Source: Trametes villosa
Taxonomy: Eukaryota > Basidiomycota > Agaricomycetes > Polyporales > Polyporaceae
Direction of reading: 5' to 3'
Length of the DNA stretch: 64,000 nucleotides
Assembly: GCA_002964805.2 (NCBI GenBank)
Contig: PUDQ02000083.1
Coordinates: 1-64,000, forward strand
Below the pieces are notes generated by a model that did no database searches, was not told the DNA's origin, and saw only the letters and a list, made by a program, of their open reading frames with translations. The position numbers were made by a program, and so were the translations under genes. The number at the start of each line of letters is the position of its first letter. Positions within the stretch are counted from its first letter, which is position 1. This document shows positions 22,625 through 33,632 of the stretch, in pieces.

Positions 22625-23028
22625 ATGTTCGCTCGCGTCCTTGTCGCCACCGTCCTCGCCCTCCCGCTCTTCGCGGCGGCGCAGAACTGCTCGCACGGCA
22701 CTCTCCAGTGCTGCGACAACATCGAGCCGGTCAGTCACTCTCATTTACCGTCGTCGCTGCGTTTGAGGCTCACCTAGTTGCACCAGGCCAACTCTCCTGC
22801 GGGCTCCGTTATCCTCCAGCTCCTCAACGTCCACCTCGACGACACCAACGTCGGCCTCGGCTTCGGCTGCAGCGCCTCCGCGAGCAAGAGCGCCTGCTCG
22901 ACCAACTTCGTGTGCTGCGAGAACACCAACGTGGTACGCATCGTTTCCCACCGGCTGAGGCGTGCCCTCAATGTAACCTTCTTGCCTTATAGCACGGCTT
23001 GGTCGCTGTCAGCTGCATCCCTGCTTAG
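22625..23028 (+). CDS. Class I hydrophobin
   Basis: Exons 22625-22729, 22787-22933 and 22993-23028 encode 95 residues. A signal peptide (residues 1-20, ending FAAAQ) precedes the eight-cysteine pattern C-x6-CC-x32-C-x8-C-x5-CC-x12-C. This fits class I spacing, with the short C4-C5 loop at the lower limit. Hydrophobins are secreted and self-assemble at air-water and wall surfaces, coating hyphae and fruit bodies. The gene has a clear TATA box and stands alone. Confidence 0.92.
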
Positions 23029-23541
23029 GTTTATGTCGATTATGAGATGCCTGAGGTAGAGGCAGGAGTTAACGTACTACATGGTTAATGTTCCGGGTTG
23101 AATGCATCGTTATTCGCCTGCTATGCAACTCCTCGGTCCGAGCGTGAAATTTCCTGCATGGTCATGAGAAGCGGTTACTGGGGAGAGCAGACTTCGGACG
23201 CACCACGGTGTTTGCCAGAATATGCCCGCTCCATCAGCATATAGAGGGAACCTAGCTCGTAGTACAGACATGGTAACGTCTTCCGAGTCCAAGAGCGTGC
23301 GATAAGCCTAAGCATTGGGTAGGTTCACGTACCACAAACAACTGTAGGTCCTTGCATCTTCGGTAGCCCCACCTTACCCGCGACGGGATACATCCACAGA
23401 ACCTCCACAGTACATATATATAGCAATGCCTGCCTCACAAAAATTACATACAGTACGACGATGCAAGCTCTAAGGAATAAACAAGACACCGACAAATATC
23501 CGCACATCAGCGTACACGCACGGTCAGGTTCCGGCTCCAGA
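23029..23541. other. 3'-3' spacer between hydrophobin and WDR48 homologue
   Basis: No gene is seen. The two flanking genes converge here. Confidence 0.5.
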
Positions 23542-26500
23542 TCAGCGGGCGGGGACGACGCCTCCAGTAGTAGAGCCGGGGGAGAGCACACGCTTGCGGC
23601 GGTAGTGCATGACGAGCTCCGCGGATTGGCGCCATACGAACTGGCGCACGGCGGCGAGGGTCATGTCGAGCGGGAGGACGACGTCGTTGCACAGGATCTC
23701 GTACTGCTCCTCTGGACGCGCCCGCGCCTCGGCGTGCTCCGAGCGTGCCCGACCAGAGGACAGCGAGCGTGCGTCGAAGGAGGAGCGCGGCGTCGCAGCG
23801 GCGGATACTGGGGCGCCGGGGGAGTGCAGTCCTGCGGCGATCCGCTCGAGCTTGTCGTGAACCTACGAGAGGAGTCAGCTCTCTCCGGGGTCTGATGCGG
23901 GCGCGATACTTACGTGGTTTGTCAACTTGCGGACGCGGAGGAAGCGACTCGCAGTGAGCTTCGACTGGGCTCTGCCGGCGCACGTGTCAGCCAGGTCATC
24001 GATACGCGGCGATAGAACAAGCACGTACGTGTTCAACAGCTCGGGCAGCTGTTCTCCTTCCGTCTCCTTATACGGCAGCAGCACGAAGCTGACCTTTGTG
24101 ATCGGAATAGAAGGAACTTTGTTCTGGAGTAGGCATTCGAGGAGCCACAAGGGCATGACTTCCTCAAGCTGGCGCGCATCTTGGCCGGTACTCGAGAGCT
24201 GCCCGCGGTAGAGCGTGACCCACCCAGAGGGTGCCTCCTCGGAGATGACTATGGTCGTGTGTGGAGGGAGAGGCAGCGCAGGTGCCTCACTCGAAGGCGG
24301 CGGGGTCACGGGCCCTGAAAGGATAATCTGCGCAGGGGTCTTTGCCACAGGAGTGGCGACGGATTCCTGCAGTAATAGACCTAAAGTCAGTGGGCCTAAT
24401 CACAGATACATCGCACGATTGCACTCACGGCAGAGGCGGTACCAGCGGGGACCGACGTGAGTGTCCCGCCAGGCGTGGTTACCCCTGCAGGCTCGCTCGC
24501 CTGCCGCTTCGAGCTCTTCCCAAACGCCTTCAGGCGGCCCATGATGCTCCCCATCGTGGGCGTGCTCGGCGTCGGCATCGCGCTTGCGTCCGGCGCTGAC
24601 GCCGGCTTCCCGCCAGCGCCCCAGCCAGAGAAGTCGTCTGGGGTTGGCGCCCCACCAGAGGCGGTGGAGATGGAACCGCGCCGTGTACGCAAGGAGAAGT
24701 AGTCGTTGTTACCCGCAGGCGGGTATGACGAAGGCGGCCCGGCAGGGGTACTGGCTGCCTCTGATCGAGGCCCGTGCGACGACCCGCGGGGCATCGGTGT
24801 CGCATCCGCGGTGCTGGGTGACTGCGGGATGGGCGAGAGCGCAGAGTCGCGAAGGCCTCCGTGAAGGGGTATTAGGGGCGTCATGAGCGGGGAAGAGCGA
24901 GGAGCGGGGGAGATGGAAGGAGATACGGCGGGCAGCATGTTTGCCGCTACAACGATCGTGGCGCTCCTAGGGCCGGCCGCATGAGAGGCTGTACTGCGCG
25001 CCGACACATCGGAGGAGGTCCGACTTCGCATGGCCGTCGTGGGCGCCCCAATATCGATATGCGTTGGCGCAGTTCCGCGCTGCACGCGATGCTGAGAAGA
25101 GTCGTGAGAGGCGCGTTCTCGTGTGCGGCGGGAGGCAAGGCGCTGCTCCTCTCGTACGAAGCCTTGGAAGAGGTTGCGCAGGACCCACTTGCCGAGATTA
25201 ACTATGAAGGATCAGCAACGACGGAAGACCTGGTCATGAAAGAATAGACTCACGCCGTGCCTCCTCGTTGAACTGTCGCTCCGGCCCGTACCCCGCTTCG
25301 TCCGCGTAGATCTCCGACTCGAAGCACTTCTCGTTTAGGTGCACGGTCAGAACGCCAGTCTTGGTGTCCAGCATAGACCACGAAGCCACCACCGCCTCGC
25401 CTTCTATTCGCTCCCGAACGGTCTCCAGCGCCTCGCGGGGGCTACGTTGTCGGTCGGCACCGTTCTCGCTGCCTCCTGCGAAGCTCGCATCGCTCCCATT
25501 GAAGCTCGCAGCCGCGACATCCTCGCATGGGAACCGCCCTAGACACGCGCCGCGGACGACGTTCCACACGGCAACTTCTCCCGCCGTGTCCACCGTGAGC
25601 GCGTGTACGCGGTCGTTGAGCATGATGCAGCGCACGAGCCCGTGGTCGCCGTGGATGATCTCGTCCGGCTCCTGCTCCAGCGGCACGGCGTCTGCGGCGA
25701 CCTCCCGCTCGTCGAAGGCCGCGCGCGGCCGCGGAAAGGCCTGGAGTGTCTGGCTCTCCTCGTTGAATCGTGTTCGAGAATTGATGGTATCACTGCGCAT
25801 GGGACTCGCACTGCGTAGTGCAGACTGTGTCGCGGCCGAGACAGGCTGGACCAGGCCGGAGGGTATTGGGGAGCGCACCATGCGCGGCACGCTCAGCACC
25901 GATGCCGCCGAGTAAAGGGTCGCTATCTCGGGGTCAGGGCCGCGCATAGATCGAGCGCTCAGCGCGAATCCGGTGTCGTTGGGCGACGTTAACCGCACAA
26001 GGCTGTCGAAGGGGATACCGTACCACGTCTCCTCACCCTCCCGCTCAGGGTCAATATCGAGGTCAGGGTTGGGCGGTATCGTGTTGGTCGAAGGCGTAAG
26101 CGAGGCACGGTGCGACTTTGGCAGCTGCGGGCTACTGCTTCTGGAGTACTCGTATGTAAGCGAAGGGGAGCGCATAGGCGACTTCGCGCGAGAGCCAGGG
26201 AAGTCAATGGAGTTCCGTTTCGACGAACGGGAGGCGTAGTAGTCGCGCGCAGGGTCCAGAGGTGGCGGCGAGTATACGGGGCTGTCCACCGCACCTTCGG
26301 CGCCAAGAGCGGCTGCTCTGACGGCCCTCCGAGCTGGAAGGCGCCAGCGCTTCACGCTCGAACTGCCAGACGCGGTCCAGAGCAGGTTGTCGTCCATGAC
26401 GACGATCTTGTTGATCCCCTCAGCGCCTGCAGACGAGCCAGTGCGATCGGCGCCTGAGTCCTGACAGACGACGATGCATTCGCCCTCGGAGACGTCTGCG

Positions 26501-28026
26501 CAGCCCTCGACGTCGACTTTGCACACCAGTCCGGAGCGATCGCCGGAATAGAACACCTCGAGCGCAGGATGAGACGAAGCGAGAGACCAGACAGACTCGG
26601 TGTGGTGTGTGAAAGTGTGCAAGCAACGCTGAGATGAGAGTGACCAGAGCTTGATAGAGGCTGCAAGAGTGTTAGCACACGGTCAAGTACGCTGGTATGT
26701 GGCATACCATCCGCTGAACCAGTAAGCAACTGAGGGTGAGTCAGCACAGTACCCTAAAACGAAGCGTGAGCGACTGACGTATTTCGCATCTTCCGAAATG
26801 AGAATCGCACGGATGTTGTCGGTATGGCCGACGAGCTTCGCTATTCGCTTACCCGACCTCGGATCCCACATACGGATGACACGTTCTGGCGAGCCCGAGG
26901 CCACTACCGAGCCGTATGGATCCGTCGCCAGCGCATATATGGATGCCTTGGGACCGGCAGCTTCTGGTGGGTGCAGGGTAATGAGGGGGTCGGCCTTCGC
27001 AGACGCTGTCGCAAGGTCCCAGAGCTTGATCGTGCGGTCAAATGACCCAGACGCGACCCATTGCTGTTCACGACTATGCAATGTAAGCAGGACACGCGAG
27101 TGTAGCGCAAGGTGCTCACCAGTACGTCAAGCAGCGGACATAGTCTGTATGCGTGCCGACCACCGTAGGTTCGTGTAATGGTGCATTCGGCGTATGTGAA
27201 TGTGGAGACCACGCCTTGATGGTTCCATCGGACGAAGCGGATACAACTGCACGAGGGTTAGCCCCAACCCGCTACACGTCTCGTTGTATCCTAGGCATAT
27301 CTCGCAGAAAGCACGCGCGGAGCAGGAAAGGACTCACGAGTTTGATTATAATTACACAATAGAATATCGTTGACCCAGTCGGTGTGCATCTGCACCGACT
27401 GACGGAACTGCGTCGTTGGTGGGTGGGCCTGTATGGACAGTTAGCTTCGGGTTCGCGCCAAGCATATTGCGACGCACCTTCAATGCCTGGTAGGCATCCA
27501 TGTCTGTTTCCCACTGTTCTTCGTATGGTATTGAGGTTTCCTGAGGGACACGCCTCCGAACCTTGCCGGTGACCTCCCCGAGGACGTCTCCGTCGCTGCG
27601 GAACTCCTCTCCCTCTTCCGCCTCCTCTTCGATAACATCGTCGGCCCAGTTTGTCATGACTTCCCACCGTCGCAAGCTACGACCGGTCACTCCATTCCGT
27701 TGCGTGCGGCGCTGCGTAGGGATGCCGAGGTCCCAGGAGATAACGAGACCATCTCGACCAGCCGAGTACAGAATCCCTTCGGGTGAAGCGCGACCGACGA
27801 GCTGCGTGGACGTGTCGAGTGCTAGACAAGAAACCCCTAGTCGATGTCGTGGATGCTGTCCTGACTTCGGAGTCGGCTGCGGTGGTGGCGAGGTAGCATG
27901 CAGAGGAATGAGGAGAGGTCCGGTTGAGCCGTTCCGAGGCACATCCTGAGCAGGGAGCTGAAGACGCGGTACGGTGTCGGTGGGAGGGGGGATCACGTAG
28001 GATACCCTACGACGTTGTGGGGCCAT
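23542..28026 (-). CDS. WDR48/UAF1 homologue (WD40 + DUF3337)
   Basis: Ten minus-strand exons join in frame to 1326 residues: 28026-27478, 27428-27338, 27246-27120, 27073-26779, a 22-nt exon near 26730, 26660-25254, 25201-24429, 24366-24029, 23971-23914, 23862-23542. WD40 repeats appear as [68 protein letters not shown] and [17 protein letters not shown] long Ser/Pro-rich insert lies in the middle. The C-terminus has [28 protein letters not shown] and [20 protein letters not shown], the WDR48 C-terminal (DUF3337, ubiquitin-like) signature. The family activates USP1/USP12/USP46-type deubiquitinases (S. pombe Bun107, yeast Duf1). Role inferred from family. Confidence 0.9.
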
Positions 28027-28163
28027 GCGCGATGGAGGTCGACGTTCCCGACGTGGAGGACGTCGTGTTCGACGACGTGCTCGACGCTGCGCAGATTCCG
28101 GTTCCTGGGCGGGCCTACGATCCGGGGAGTAACAAACGGGGTTACATCATGCTATGCTTGACA

Positions 28164-28175
28164 ATTCCGACACGG
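28164..28175. repeat. 12-bp inverted repeat with the tRNA-Glu 3' end
   Basis: The run attccgacacgg here is the exact reverse complement of 28244-28255, the last bases of tRNA-Glu copy 2 and its flank. The two arms bracket the tRNA. It may be a fragment of a tRNA copy in the opposite direction. Confidence 0.6.
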
Positions 28176-28182
28176 TATTCAA

Positions 28183-28253
28183 TCCGATATGGTGTAGTGG
28201 CTAACATTATCGCCTCTCACGCGATAGCCCGGGGTTCGATTCCCCGTGTCGGA
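28183..28253 (+). tRNA. tRNA-Glu (CTC), copy 2
   Basis: This copy is identical over all 71 nt to 15618-15688, with the same anticodon CTC. It lies between the 5' end of the WDR48 homologue and the first tandem F-box gene. Confidence 0.93.
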
Positions 28254-28400
28254 ATGCTTTTTCGATGTCCCATCCAATGCGCATCTTTACGTCCATGCAC
28301 TGTCCATGCGCGCGTGGCAAGTCACTCCTCTCGTTCTCCGACTCGACCACTACCGAGTCATTCTGATCATTGATACTACCATCATTCCAAGGACACCCCC

Positions 28401-30452
28401 ATGAACTCTGCACAGGCTCTTGTAACACTTCCTGACGAAATCTTGGAGAGAGTACTCGTCGCTTGCGCAGAGAACGCGCATACCGAAAGCGTCGCCGCGA
28501 TAGCTGCAACGTCGCGACACCTACACGCAATTGTCTACAGAGCTGCAGACCACCACCTATGGCGTTCACTGTTCCTCGCAGTGTTCGATGACCCAAGGCA
28601 CCTACGATATCGCACAACTTGGGGTAAGGACATCACAGTCAGACATGAAGAGTGCGCTGTACTAACATCCACTTGCTTTTGCGTACATGTCCCCTTCGCG
28701 GTGATATCATATGAACTTCGTCTAGGCGATAACTGGAAGGACGCGTTGCAGGCTCGCCTCCTGGCCAGCCATTTTGTCTCGAAATCCGAGCAAACGATCA
28801 TACGGGTGAACCAAAAGCGGGCCTTACGCTCAGAAAGCGGGGCCGTCAGCTACTCTGTTGATCCACCGCGCGCGGCGCTGGTACCCGCCTACCTGCGTAT
28901 GTTGCGCACCATAACCTCTGTCATCCTCACCGCCGCCATGGATGCACGATCGCCGAGCGTCTCCCCCAAACCCCCTGCGCAACCACGTTCTGCACCAAGT
29001 AACCTCATACAGCTGCACACTGAGACGGAGATGTGGCCTCCAGGCGTCCCACTGGCAGTGCATCCCTCCCTGAACGTTGCCTGGCTCGAAACTGTCCTCG
29101 CCAACGGCCTTCCCGGCGCCCTCACGGCCAAAGTATCCTTCGACAACACAGACGAACACTGGCACGCAACGCCCGAGGGCCTCGCTACCAGCCAGGTCAT
29201 CGCCCACACCGGCTTCTTGCCAATCTGCTCTGTAGCCCCCGACCTATGCCGTTCTCTCCCCGGTGGGCGACCCTTTGTGGGGCCCATGCGCCTTCCTGAC
29301 CTGGAGGAGTCCTCGCAGCGCGACCGCGCGCGTCAGCGTGCCCGCTTGCACGTTTACAACATGGACTATCTGTCGAGCGGCCGCAACTGGGGCCCTTACC
29401 TCGAAGTCCTTCCTAACCGTGGCGCCACTCCCGTAGCTCAGGACGATCAGGATCCCAACGACAACGCGCCGCTCCCGCGCGCAGAGGAATTACGACCCGA
29501 CTGGTCTTGGCTCGCGGCAGCGCGTGTCGTTGCGGAGTGTAGGCTACGCGCCGCCGAACAAGATCGAGGTGTCAAAAGGTTGATCGCGTGGGACAATCTC
29601 CGCGAGGGTGCATGGGCGCCGCCAGGCGGCACAGAGGAGATGGAAGATTATGACTGGGCCGGCGCGCAGGGTGTATGGAGGTAAGCATTATACGATCACC
29701 GTCGGCGAGCTGGTCGTTAACGAGGACGTTTCAGACGTCTAGTGTGCTGGTTGGACTATCACGATCTCGTTCGTGCGTATCTCCCTTACCCTTGAAACTA
29801 GTCGTATACGCTGATCAGCTCGTATCTCGTCCAGGCTTGACCGTACGAGATATTCTGTGTTCACATTTTACACGCGGCTTGCAACTCATACATGGTGCTA
29901 CACTCCGCAGATGTATGGCGAATCAGACCAATTCACTTTGAACGAAGAATGGGTCATCGTCCCCCTCTCCCTCCGTATCACCGGTTACTCGCCCTCTTCG
30001 ATTGTGGCCTACGCCGATCGACCGACTATCCACGTCGAAGGCGAGATGGGCGGTGCCCATTGGCGGGGCGACGTAGACTTTGCGCAAGAGGACATCCGGC
30101 GCGTGCATGGCTCCGTCAGCATGCTCGCCGACGGCAGCGTGCGTTGGTGCATCGTAAGTGCAGCGTGTGCCATACTCGCGGATACTACTGACTATGGGCG
30201 TGCTTTCTTTGTGAATGTAGACATCCATGAACGAAGACAACACGGTAGATCAATGGGCGTCCGAGGCCATCCAGCTTGGCGGCGTTGGGTCGGCGATGGG
30301 TTCGCTCGGGATGTGGACAGGCGCTCGCCATGAGGAGGACGATCCGCTCGGTCAGTACCTCTCCTGTTGTGCTACCGAGTGCATTGCGTGTGCAGCTTGC
30401 TTACTCTCACCGCGACGTTGCAGGTGTCATCTGGCAGTGGCGTGTCAAGTGA
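28401..30452 (+). CDS. F-box protein, tandem paralogue 1
   Basis: Exons are 28401-28623, 28726-29680, 29735-29772, a probable 8-nt exon at 29802-29809, 29911-30153, 30221-30350 and 30424-30452. The N-terminus VTLPDEILERVLVACAEN with DHHLWRSLFLAVFDDP is an F-box. The centre has RDRARQRARLHVYNMDYLSS. The C-terminal module has RITGYSPSSIVAYADRPTIH, VSMLADGSVRW, LGGVGSAMGSLGMWTGARHE and ends VIWQWRVK. This tail is shared by all three paralogues and has no name I recognise. By family, it is an SCF substrate receptor. The donor of the 8-nt exon would be GC rather than GT, so this copy's splicing is less sure. Confidence 0.75.
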
Positions 30453-30981
30453 ATAACTAGGTCGCTGCGCCCTAACCCGCATGGTACCTATATGCGACGC
30501 TCACTCGTGCTAGGATATTCTTCCTTCAGAAGAGTGCTCTGTAGCTTTCATTTACAGTAATCAAGTTGAAAGTTCGTGCAATCTACATAGCACAGTAACA
30601 GGTCGGGCGGGCGCTTTGCGAGTCTGCGTCCAAAAACACCCATGTCTGCTCAGTGCGCCCGCGTTAAAGTGCGTCCACAGTGATTCTCTTCCCCTTCCCT
30701 CGCCGGGATATGAGGCCCTGGTACGATTTATGGGTGTCCTGTATGGTATGTGTAAGAACACCCGCTCAACTTCTCCTTTCCGCTCAGGACGTTCAATCTG
30801 CCAAGTCCCCTTCAGCCGTCGGGTATTTAATTTCCCACGCATATGATCCGTTAATACTTCACTTGGCACGGTGACGCTGGCACATCCAGTCGGCCTCCTC
30901 AATTGCTCCTCAACATGCAACCATAGCATCAACCGCCATCATATCTGGCAGCAACCCGAAGTTCAGCCTGATTTGCTGCGA
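30453..30981. other. Spacer between F-box paralogues 1 and 2
   Basis: No gene is seen. It should hold the promoter of paralogue 2. The position and a few short runs resemble 33153-33632, as expected of a tandem duplication. Confidence 0.5.
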
Positions 30982-33152
30982 ATGCAGCCACAAACAGCGC
31001 TGTTCTTGACTTTACCTGACGAATTGGTGGAGGAAATACTGATCGCTTGCGCAGCAAACGACGATGCAAAAAGCGTCGCCACCCTCGCTGCGTCCTCTCG
31101 ACGTTTCCATTCTATAATCCACAAGAGTTCGGACCACCGTCTATGGCGGTGTCTGTTCCTCGCCCTCTTCGACGACCCCAGGGGTGTTGACTCTCATCTA
31201 CGAGCCTCAGGTATGAATTCCGACCCTGCGTTCAACCCGAGGTACTGACCGTATTCAACCCCATATGCGTTTCATTTAATGTGTTGTTGCTATCTTCAAC
31301 GACTGAAAGTCGACTGGAAGAAAGAGCTACAAGACCGCGTCTGGACACAGCGCTTCTTCTCTCGAGGCGTACAGTCGACCCCCGCGCCTTGCCTTAGGGG
31401 CTCGCAAACCAGAACTCGGGACGTTTATCCGCCGCCGGAGACAGACGAATTCAGGCGTCTCCGGGCCCTGAAAACCGTCGCTCGCGTGCTCTACACTGCC
31501 GCTCCTATCTTGCCCTTCACGGACACGCCCCTGTATCTCGTGCCCGCCGAGAAGACGATGCAGTCGAAGGTCGGGTGTCCTTCGGACGTCTCCGCACCCC
31601 TACGGCCCTCTCTCAATGTAGGCTGGCTCCGGAAGACCCTTTCCAACGACCTGCCGGCTTCGATCACCACCAGGCTGCTGCGCGACATCGACGACGTCAA
31701 TGACTGGCCGGAGACGGCCGAAGGACTCGCCGCAGGGCAAATCAGCAGCAACCTCGGCTTCCTCCCTATGCCTACCGTAGGACCCGAGGTGAATTCCAAA
31801 GGCGCGATGACCGCTTCATCAGCTCACCTCTCCTCAGACAGGCGCCGACGTCCCCGCCCTGGACGGCATGTCTGAGGAAACCCAGCGCAAACGTGCCCAT
31901 TGGCGTGCCCGCCAGCGCGCATTCAACATGGACTATCCGTCGCGACGCCGGAACTGGGGTCCATACCTCCCCATGAACCCACGTCCGGGGTTACCGGCCT
32001 CCGTTAACACAAGTTACAGCGCTAGGGAGAATGGAGAAGACTTCGGCGACCCGGGCGGGATGCCAAGCGACGACGCACCGCTAAAGGCAGAGGACTCTTC
32101 CGCCGGCCAACTGCGTCCGGACTGGACGTGGCTTGCAGCCGCACGCATCGTTGCAGAGTCTACTCTTTGCACTCAGCAACAGGGAGAGTTACTGAAGGCC
32201 TTGTGCGCATGGGACAACATCAGGGGAGGTACCTGGGTTGTGCCGCCAGATAGTCACGAATCCGGTGCAGGGTCGGATGAGCCGCTACATGTGGGGAAAT
32301 TCGCCTCCGCCTCGACCGGCGATGCCGCAGTCAGTGACGGGGCACCTCTGGGATATGACTGGGCTGGCGCGGAAGGTATCTGGAGGTATGACGTGCTGCA
32401 GCGGTATGAGGGTATCGTCGATGAATTCTATCTCGCAGGCGTCTTGTCATCTGGCTGGGATATGATGATCTCACTCGTGAGTCGCTCTCCTGCCTTCTTG
32501 CCGTGGTTCGTCGCTCTGACTCTCCCCTCGTACAACACAGACTATCATGTACGTCTCCTCACGCCTCGCCGTTTCCAATCATTCAGCCATTGATGGGCAG
32601 CCTACAGCTCACTGGCAACTACGACAATCCCGCACTGGAGGAGATATACATGATCACCCACATGTCCTTGCGCATCACCGGCTACTCGCCCTCAACGATC
32701 GCGGCATACGCACACCGGCCCACCATCCACATCGAGGGCGAGATGGGCGGCCCCGCGAGTGCAGGCAACACCCTCGAGGGTCCTATCCTCCGGCGCGGCC
32801 ACGGTACCGTGAGCATGCTCGCAGACGGCAGTGTACGCTGGTCCTTCGTCAGTACCCTCGCCCTTCTTACTTTGAATACGGACGCTGACTTGTATTACGG
32901 CCACGCGCGTAGACGTCCAGGGATGGAGACGAGGACGACGCCGACGACCAATGGGCGTCCGAGATGATCCAGCTCGGTGGTGTGGGGTCGGCGATGGGCG
33001 CGCTCGGGATGTGGACGAGCGCTCGCCATGAGCAGGGCGATCCGCTTGGTTAGTACCCGCCCCTTCATTCGTGCTACCAGTGTCGGCGGCGTTTGTGCGG
33101 TTCGCTGACTCTGTCTACGGCAGGCGTTATCTGGCAGTGGCGCGTTAGATGA
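30982..33152 (+). CDS. F-box protein, tandem paralogue 2 (internal frame break)
   Basis: Exons are 30982-31210, 31310-32385, 32439-32476, 32541-32548 (8 nt), 32608-32847, 32913-33048 and 33124-33152, with lengths nearly matching paralogue 3. The F-box is LTLPDELVEEILIACAANDD. The tail has RITGYSPSTIAAYAHRPTIH and ends VIWQWRVR. Exon 2 does not keep frame: the first frame stops near 31875 and the correct frame resumes before 31868. Either a 34-nt intron (gtgaat..cag, about 31791-31824) restores it, which is very short, or the gene carries a net 17-bp deletion relative to paralogue 3 and is a pseudogene. Confidence 0.6.
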
Positions 33153-33632
33153 GGAACTCCGTGCCGGCTGGCCTTGCACCGATGTAGGCAGAGCAAGCTC
33201 ATGTTAGGATCCTCCTTCCTTGAAACCACCCCTCTTGAGTCTTACCTCAAATCTTAACGACGACAACACAACTTAAAGTGCGCGTGTGCACCGGTAACGA
33301 GTCAGGTAGGTGGGGCACAGGTGGCCAATGTCGGTGCACGCCCGAAAGAACGTCTATCACTCTGTACTGCATGGGTATCCTACGCGCGGGGGCACGCAGT
33401 CGGGCTGTCGTGGACCTTGCCTTCCGCTCGCGACTGCGACCCCCTCGACGTCGGTCTTCGGGCCGGTATTTTCCCACACTTACGAAGCATGAGAACCGCA
33501 GCGGCTGCTGCACCTCCCGGTCAGTCTGGCTCCCCACGCGCAGCTAGGCAGAACATGTGTTGAGATCGAAGCATCAACGGCCCTCATACCCCAACTACCA
33601 AACCAGGTCCTGTTACCAGGAGTTCTTCGCAG
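33153..33632. other. Spacer between F-box paralogues 2 and 3
   Basis: No gene is seen. It is the likely promoter region of paralogue 3. Confidence 0.5.

Noticed and set aside
22102..22992. Long frames on both strands over the hydrophobin promoter and gene
   Set aside because: They overlap the well-supported hydrophobin exons in other frames.
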